Shown: positions 63,301 to 64,000 of the stretch, piece by piece | Position numbering within the stretch: the first letter of the stretch is position 1 | Layout: each line of letters opens with the position of its first letter | Assembly (NCBI RefSeq): GCF_018139145.2 | Contig: NC_059477.1 | Coordinates: 17,905,522 to 17,969,521 of the forward strand | Source: Gymnogyps californianus | Lineage: Eukaryota; Chordata; Aves; Accipitriformes; Cathartidae | Direction of reading: 5' to 3' | DNA length: 64,000 nt | Translations under genes and position numbers: made by a program | Notes under the pieces: generated by a model | Databases searched by the model: none | Told to the model about the DNA's origin: nothing | The model's input: only the letters and a program-made list of their open reading frames with translations

Positions 63301-64000
63301 GAGGACTGCCTCAAGTATTCAGATTGTGAATTGCTTCCCTGTTATTAAATGTTTTAAGTTATAAGACAAGCCATTGTTTTGTAAATTGATGTTGTCTTTT
63401 CTCCTGTTAAAACAGCATCTTTAAAGAGATGTTGACTTAGAATGTATATGACATTCTTTTTTCAGCTACTGTAAAAACACTGAAATATTTGAAAGTCCAA
63501 AGAAAACATTCTTTTTAAAGTAGAAGTGATATGCCATATATTTTCACTCTTTTTAGGCAGTTCCATTTGTGGTTTTAGTCTTTAGATAGTATAACTAAAG
63601 TCAGAATTATTTGTGACATGAGATATTGCTCAGTGAATCAGCATATCTGGCATGTGAATCTAACGTACACACTGGTGATAAATGATTTGTTTGGAAATGT
63701 CATCCCTGTGTTCTACTTATTATCAATTTTGTTTGGATTAATTTTAATATTTCTCTTGGTTATTTTTCTTTTAAGGGTCACAGTTTGAAATTCATGTTAC
63801 TTGTCATACAAATCAACAGAAAAGGTGTTGGGTTTTTTTTAATCATTATCATCCTGATTGTTGAGTAAAAATGAGAAATAACAACAGTTCTACTTTTCCA
63901 TTTTAGCTCTTGGGTGACAGGAATTCAGAAAATGATGGAATACGTTCAAAAAAAAGTAGATCAGTTAATCAGGAAGTGTCCAGATTATAAAGAACTTACT
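3220..64000 (+). CDS. CCDC141: CCDC141 (CAMDI), 5' part of gene, nine coding exons, 3' truncated by window
   Basis: The spliced frame joins 3220-3321, 4956-5078, 23431-23622, 25781-25889, 29254-29507, 37767-37886, 49046-49240, 57791-57963 and 63907-64000, giving 454 residues without a stop. I recognise it as the N-terminal third of CCDC141 by close match to my memory of the human protein, for example [30 protein letters not shown] and LQKGQTL. Family knowledge: a cytoplasmic, centrosome-associated protein of about 1,450-1,530 residues with spectrin-like coiled-coil repeats and, in the long form, a C-terminal Ig domain. It is reported to bind DISC1 and myosin II and to act in neuronal migration, and human variants are linked to hypogonadotropic hypogonadism. 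What is seen here is highly charged helix-forming sequence with no signal peptide or membrane segment in the N-terminus. The spectrin repeats continue beyond the right edge. All eight introns are GT-AG with matching phases, and no exon is broken. Confidence 0.97.
3322..4955 (+). other. CCDC141: CCDC141 intron 1
   Basis: A 1,634-bp phase 0 intron, gtaagg...ttacag. It holds a short C-rich run near 4607-4620 and simple T/A tracts. The open frames of about 80 codons on both strands around 4140-4660 overlap one another and have no recognisable content. No mobile element recognised. Confidence 0.85.
4956..5078 (+). CDS. CCDC141: CCDC141 coding exon 2 (residues 35-75)
   Basis: Acceptor TTACTTATTACAG at 4943-4955 and donor AAG|gtaaga at 5079. 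The exon is 123 bp, 41 codons, phase 0 on both sides. It encodes [27 protein letters not shown] and HEFLLAKLK. This is the start of the spectrin-like helical region, and the NLLEIG(S)xQDETKKLL block is a conserved signature of CCDC141. An 18.4-kb intron follows. Confidence 0.97.
11556..11598 (+). promoter_or_regulatory. CCDC141: Candidate recursive-splice site / cryptic exon in intron 2
   Basis: A pyrimidine tract (CCTTTTTTTTCAG, 11543-11555) is joined directly to a donor-like GTAATA at 11556, and a second donor-like AAAAG|gtagag follows at 11599. This is the layout of a vertebrate recursive-splice exon: acceptor, reconstituted donor, then a competing downstream donor. The 43-nt segment is not a multiple of three, so inclusion would shift frame and reach TGA about 12 codons into exon 3. 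The motif is seen; its use is inference. Confidence 0.3.
14840..14966 (+). mobile_element. CR1 LINE 3'-end fragment, sense
   Basis: Contains the typical CR1 tail: GGTTGGACTCTATGATCTTA, then GGTCTTTTCCAACCTAAACA, closing with a degenerate ATTCTATGA repeat (ATTCTATGACTCTATGATTCTAT). Heavily 5'-truncated (about 127 bp), as most avian CR1 copies are, with no coding capacity. Left boundary approximate. Confidence 0.85.
15147..15371 (+). mobile_element. CR1 LINE 3'-end fragment, sense
   Basis: Recognisable CR1 3' sequence: TTCCAATTAGATACTAGG, TGGAACAGGTTGCCCAGAGA, GGGGTTGGACAGATGACTT, then TCCCTTCCAACCTAAATTGT and a short TTCTATGATTCTGTG tail. It is a separate 5'-truncated copy about 180 bp downstream of the previous fragment in the same orientation, and belongs to a different CR1 subfamily judging by its longer upstream match. 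Confidence 0.87.
17539..17558 (+). repeat. (GTTT)5 microsatellite
   Basis: Five perfect GTTT units in intron 2, following a GT-rich stretch. Likely length-polymorphic; no functional role visible. Confidence 0.9.
18734..18748 (+). repeat. C15 homopolymer
   Basis: Fifteen consecutive C residues inside intron 2. Such tracts are prone to sequencing-length error, and G-quadruplex formation on the minus strand is possible. Confidence 0.9.
22726..22737 (+). repeat. G12 homopolymer
   Basis: Twelve consecutive G residues about 700 bp upstream of exon 3. The exact length may be uncertain in assembly. Confidence 0.9.
23398..23420 (+). repeat. (GTTT)5 microsatellite within the exon 3 acceptor region
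   Basis: TTT plus five GTTT units end only 10 bases before the exon 3 start and form most of its polypyrimidine tract (followed by TTCTTCTCAG). An upstream AG (TTTACAG, ending 23396) sits just before the repeat. Change in repeat number would alter acceptor strength. Confidence 0.92.
23431..23622 (+). CDS. CCDC141: CCDC141 coding exon 3 (residues 76-139)
   Basis: Acceptor TTCTTCTCAG ends at 23430; donor GAG|gtttgt at 23623 is weak because +3 and +4 are T. The exon is 192 bp, 64 codons, phase 0. It encodes [33 protein letters not shown] and [10 protein letters not shown], among the most conserved stretches of CCDC141 and the core of an early spectrin-like helical repeat. No indels relative to the human protein as I remember it. 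Confidence 0.98.
23623..25780 (+). other. CCDC141: CCDC141 intron 3
   Basis: A 2,158-bp phase 0 intron. No mobile element or RNA gene recognised; open frames are at most about 80 codons and overlap on both strands. Confidence 0.85.
25781..25889 (+). CDS. CCDC141: CCDC141 coding exon 4 (residues 140-175 plus first base of 176)
   Basis: Acceptor TTTTCTTAATGCAG ends at 25780; donor AAAAG|gtacaa at 25890. The exon is 109 bp, entering in phase 0 and leaving after one base of a split GAG codon. It encodes [18 protein letters not shown] and [14 protein letters not shown], continuing the helical repeat. Because 109 is not a multiple of three, skipping this exon alone would shift frame, whereas exons 4 and 5 together (363 bp) are frame-neutral. 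Confidence 0.97.
27375..27968 (-). mobile_element. Solo LTR of an avian endogenous retrovirus (family A, copy 1)
   Basis: A 594-bp LTR read on the minus strand from TGTCCTGGTTTCAGCTGGGA to the CCACGGCA end, bounded by a perfect 5-bp target-site duplication GACCT (27370-27374 and 27969-27973). Minus-strand promoter and polyadenylation features remain: TATATAAA (27697-27704) and ATTAAA (27496-27501). There are no gag, pol or env remnants beside it, so it is a solo LTR from recombination. A 5-bp duplication fits ERVL or some class I elements; the exact family name needs a repeat library. It is antisense to CCDC141, the tolerated orientation. Confidence 0.93.
29003..29017 (+). repeat. (AT)n short run
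   Basis: Short perfect AT run within a longer TATA-rich stretch (about 28968-29025), 230 bp before exon 5. Simple repeat. Confidence 0.75.
29254..29507 (+). CDS. CCDC141: CCDC141 coding exon 5 (residues 176-260)
   Basis: Acceptor TCTATTCTTACAG ends at 29253; donor CAG|gtgaga at 29508. The exon is 254 bp: two bases complete the split GAG codon, followed by 84 codons, leaving in phase 0. It encodes [50 protein letters not shown] and [14 protein letters not shown]. This is the longest exon in the window and matches a full spectrin-like repeat of CCDC141. The open frame continues both ways into intron (29220-29672) only by chance. Confidence 0.98.
31526..31547 (+). promoter_or_regulatory. CCDC141: Candidate recursive-splice site in intron 5
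   Basis: The sequence TTTCCATTTCCTCTCAG ends at 31525 and is followed at once by a near-consensus donor GTATGT (31526-31531). A full-consensus donor GTAAGT (31548-31553) lies 22 bases on. Acceptor and donor back to back, with a second donor downstream, match the vertebrate recursive-splicing layout. The segment is very short and the intron is only 8.3 kb, so function is uncertain. Confidence 0.28.
32524..32551. promoter_or_regulatory. Candidate conserved noncoding element with duplicated TTAATCGA
   Basis: TTAATCGA occurs at 32524-32531 and again at 32544-32551, 20 bp apart, and four CpGs fall within 22 bases (32529-32550). The surrounding intron is AT-rich and strongly CpG-poor, so local retention of CpGs and homeodomain-like TAAT cores (also CATAATTAG near 32480 and CAATTAAAA at 32552) suggests constraint. 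The motif is visible; enhancer activity is inference. Confidence 0.3.
34931..35866 (+). mobile_element. Solo LTR of an avian endogenous retrovirus (family B, sense)
   Basis: A 936-bp LTR starting TGTATTGGGT and ending CAACTCACCACA, flanked by ACGAG (34926-34930) and ACAAG (35867-35871), a 5-bp target-site duplication with one transition. It is much more GC-rich than its surroundings. Inside are a TATA-like ATATTTAA near 35110, degenerate repeats containing CTGGAGCAG and CCCTGCAGCC-like units (about 35229-35480), and a polyadenylation signal AATAAA at 35684-35689. Near its 3' end TTATCTCAACCCA resembles the matching part of the family A LTRs. No internal retroviral genes adjoin it. The family name is not assigned. 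Confidence 0.9.
35684..35689 (+). terminator. AATAAA of the sense LTR in intron 5
   Basis: Canonical polyadenylation hexamer within the sense-oriented LTR, followed about 20-30 bases on by TTTAATTTTCCCC and then a GT-rich stretch (GAGTCTGTTTCACCTGTGAT), as expected for a retroviral R/U5 junction. Because it lies in the same sense as CCDC141 it could end transcripts early after exon 5. Confidence 0.5.
37767..37886 (+). CDS. CCDC141: CCDC141 coding exon 6 (residues 261-300)
   Basis: Acceptor TTATTATTTATTTAG ends at 37766; donor AAA|gtaaga at 37887. The exon is 120 bp, 40 codons, phase 0. It encodes [13 protein letters not shown] and [17 protein letters not shown], corresponding to the linker and next helix of CCDC141. 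The exon begins with GTAACA, so the acceptor reads TTTAG|GTAAC, itself resembling a donor. It is frame-neutral if skipped. Confidence 0.96.
37887..49045 (+). other. CCDC141: CCDC141 intron 6 (11.16 kb)
   Basis: Phase 0 intron. No CR1 or LTR confidently recognised. It holds an AT-palindromic stretch around 46760-46830 and the longest minus-strand open frame of the window (38759-39175). Otherwise AT-rich intronic sequence with short chance ORFs. Confidence 0.82.
38759..39175 (-). other. Unrecognised 138-codon antisense ORF in intron 6
   Basis: Open frame on the minus strand from ATG 39175 to a stop at 38759. The first 20 residues ([20 protein letters not shown]) resemble a signal peptide: a short basic start followed by a hydrophobic core. 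The rest (for example [20 protein letters not shown]) matches no family I know. No promoter, splice sites or polyadenylation signal were identified. In AT-rich intron this length can arise by chance, so it is probably non-coding. Confidence 0.15.
49046..49240 (+). CDS. CCDC141: CCDC141 coding exon 7 (residues 301-365)
   Basis: Acceptor TTTTTCCTGTTAG ends at 49045. The donor that preserves frame is AAG|gttggt at 49241, a non-consensus site. The exon is 195 bp, 65 codons, phase 0, encoding [33 protein letters not shown] and [18 protein letters not shown], the helices of a further spectrin-like repeat. Four bases on lies a stronger-looking donor, gtaaga (49245); using it would shift frame. Residue count across the exon 7/8 junction equals the human protein as I remember it, which supports 49240 as the end. 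Confidence 0.96.
52472..52792 (+). other. Unrecognised 106-codon ORF in intron 7
   Basis: ATG at 52472, stop TAA at 52790-52792; the frame is open back to 52451. Its composition looks more protein-like than most chance ORFs nearby: balanced charge, few long hydrophobic runs, with segments such as [19 protein letters not shown] and [18 protein letters not shown] do not recognise a family. No poly(A) tail or splice sites frame it convincingly, though TTATTTACAG ends near 52410. It could be a decayed retrocopy fragment, an unannotated exon, or chance. Confidence 0.2.
53010..53043 (+). repeat. Perfect 17-bp tandem duplication
   Basis: AGCTCCTTGGCTCTTTT occurs twice head to tail (53010-53026 and 53027-53043) without mismatch, indicating a recent slippage or duplication event in intron 7. 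Confidence 0.93.
53680..53696 (+). repeat. (AAAT)4 microsatellite
   Basis: About four AAAT units in intron 7. Simple repeat. Confidence 0.8.
55423..55984 (-). mobile_element. Solo LTR of an avian endogenous retrovirus (family A, copy 2)
   Basis: A 562-bp LTR, minus strand, from TGTCCTGGTTTCGACTGGGA to CCACAACA, flanked by CTATC (55418-55422) and CTATT (55985-55989), a 5-bp target-site duplication with one difference. It is homologous to the copies at 27375 and 59585 but belongs to a distinct subtype: the segment around 55795-55835 differs (CTTGTGCCCTCCAGCCTAGT instead of CTTGCACACCTGCTTGCTGG). The minus-strand TATA box is degraded (TACATAAA). A G15 tract (55509-55523) interrupts it. No internal retroviral sequence. 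Confidence 0.92.
55509..55523 (+). repeat. G15 homopolymer inside LTR copy 2
   Basis: Fifteen consecutive G residues, an expansion of the shorter G-rich run found at this point of the LTR family. Length is likely variable or error-prone. Confidence 0.9.
56276..56900 (-). pseudogene. Possible processed retrocopy (minus strand), source gene unidentified
   Basis: A T22 tract (56276-56297) is followed 13 bases on by TTTATT (56311-56316). On the minus strand this reads AATAAA, a short spacer, then a 22-A tail, the 3' end of a polyadenylated transcript. Upstream on the minus strand are broken protein-like frames: a 39-codon piece ending at a stop (56365-56484, including [18 protein letters not shown]) and a 74-codon piece (56662-56886, including [18 protein letters not shown]). 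They lie in different frames with stops between. I cannot name the parent gene, and no target-site duplication was found. The right boundary is a guess. Chance remains possible. Confidence 0.3.
57791..57963 (+). CDS. CCDC141: CCDC141 coding exon 8 (residues 366-422 plus two bases of 423)
   Basis: A strong acceptor (TTTTTTTTCTTTTTTCCCAG) ends at 57790; donor CACAG|gtattc at 57964. The exon is 173 bp, entering in phase 0 and leaving two bases into a split AGC codon. It encodes [36 protein letters not shown] and [13 protein letters not shown], all aligned with CCDC141. Skipping or deleting it would shift frame. It sits between two homologous same-orientation LTRs (55423-55984 and 59585-60174). 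Confidence 0.97.
59585..60174 (-). mobile_element. Solo LTR of an avian endogenous retrovirus (family A, copy 3)
   Basis: A 590-bp LTR, minus strand, with TGTC...GACA ends. Flanks AAAGA (59580-59584) and AAAAA (60175-60179) fit a 5-bp target-site duplication with one mismatch, though in A-rich sequence. Closely similar to copy 1 (27375-27968), including the CTTGCACACCTGCTTGCTGG block. The minus-strand TATATAAA is intact at 59903-59910. No gag, pol or env remnants; antisense to CCDC141. Confidence 0.92.
60410..61090 (-). mobile_element. CR1 LINE 3' fragment, antisense
   Basis: About 680 bp of CR1 3' region in reverse orientation. Diagnostic phrases are AACTCTGGAGGTCATTTGGC, ATATCTCCAAGGATGGAGAC, CTCTCTGGGCAACCTGTTCT, GCATTGCCTCTTGCCC and GACTCACATTCAACTTTTTG. 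It is diverged and carries no intact reverse transcriptase. A chance 177-codon plus-strand ORF (60721-61254) crosses it and is not a gene. Boundaries approximate. Confidence 0.88.
62786..62911. repeat. 14-bp inverted repeat with 98-bp spacer
   Basis: CTTTTTAAGGAGTA (62786-62799) and its exact reverse complement TACTCCTTAAAAAG (62898-62911) enclose 98 bp. A third, similar motif CTTTTTTAAAGGAGT lies just upstream (about 62742-62756) in direct orientation. No target-site duplication was seen, so this is a possible decayed MITE or a transcript hairpin rather than a firm transposon call. Confidence 0.6.
63907..64000 (+). CDS. CCDC141: CCDC141 coding exon 9, partial (residues 423-454)
   Basis: Acceptor TTTTCCATTTTAG ends at 63906. 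One base completes the split AGC codon, then 31 codons run to the window edge without a donor. It encodes [19 protein letters not shown] and ends KELT, aligned with the CCDC141 segment following the exon 8 block. The remaining two thirds of the protein lie to the right of this window. Confidence 0.96.

Larger units (their letters stand above)
57964..63906 (+). other. CCDC141: CCDC141 intron 8 (5.94 kb)
   Basis: Phase 2 intron with the third family A solo LTR (59585-60174), an antisense CR1 fragment (60410-61090) and a 14-bp inverted repeat pair (62786-62799 and 62898-62911). Otherwise AT-rich sequence with no gene recognised. Confidence 0.85.

Noticed and set aside
1..64000. tRNA, rRNA, CRISPR arrays or a multi-gene cassette
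   Set aside because: None of the diagnostic structures was seen; the window is one large vertebrate gene with repeats.

Overview
The window is vertebrate nuclear DNA, almost certainly avian. Its long AT-rich introns carry three CR1 LINE fragments (two with the typical 3' end built from repeats of ATTCTATGA) and four solo LTRs of families I recognise from bird genomes, probably Neoaves. I see no bacterial-style operons, CRISPR arrays or RNA genes. The species cannot be named from sequence alone.

The only gene I can support runs left to right through nearly the whole window: the 5' part of CCDC141 (also called CAMDI), a spectrin-repeat/coiled-coil protein of the centrosome and cytoskeleton. 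Nine coding exons read as one continuous frame of 454 residues: 3220-3321, 4956-5078, 23431-23622, 25781-25889, 29254-29507, 37767-37886, 49046-49240, 57791-57963 and 63907-64000 (cut by the window edge). All eight introns are GT-AG and every junction keeps frame. The vertebrate family is about 1,450-1,530 residues, so roughly the first 30% is here and the rest lies to the right.

Layout: 1-3088 is upstream sequence with no gene I can support. Positions 3089-3219 are probably 5' UTR behind a good splice acceptor and contain three upstream AUGs. Intron 2 (18.4 kb) has two CR1 fragments. Introns 4, 7 and 8 each carry one solo LTR of the same minus-oriented family, and intron 5 carries a different, sense-oriented 936-bp LTR. 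Three LTRs have near-perfect 5-bp target-site duplications and one has a perfect one. Intron 8 also has an antisense CR1. Intron 7 holds a possible minus-strand processed retrocopy (poly(T) plus an antisense AATAAA) and an unidentified 106-codon ORF.

I found no new multi-gene system. The points most worth a second look concern splicing and regulation inside one gene: AG|GT recursive-splice-like sites at 11555/11556 and 31525/31526, a 4-nt tandem donor at exon 7, a microsatellite inside the exon 3 acceptor, a sense LTR with AATAAA in intron 5, exon 8 bracketed by two homologous LTRs, and a CpG-retaining element with a duplicated TTAATCGA in intron 5.
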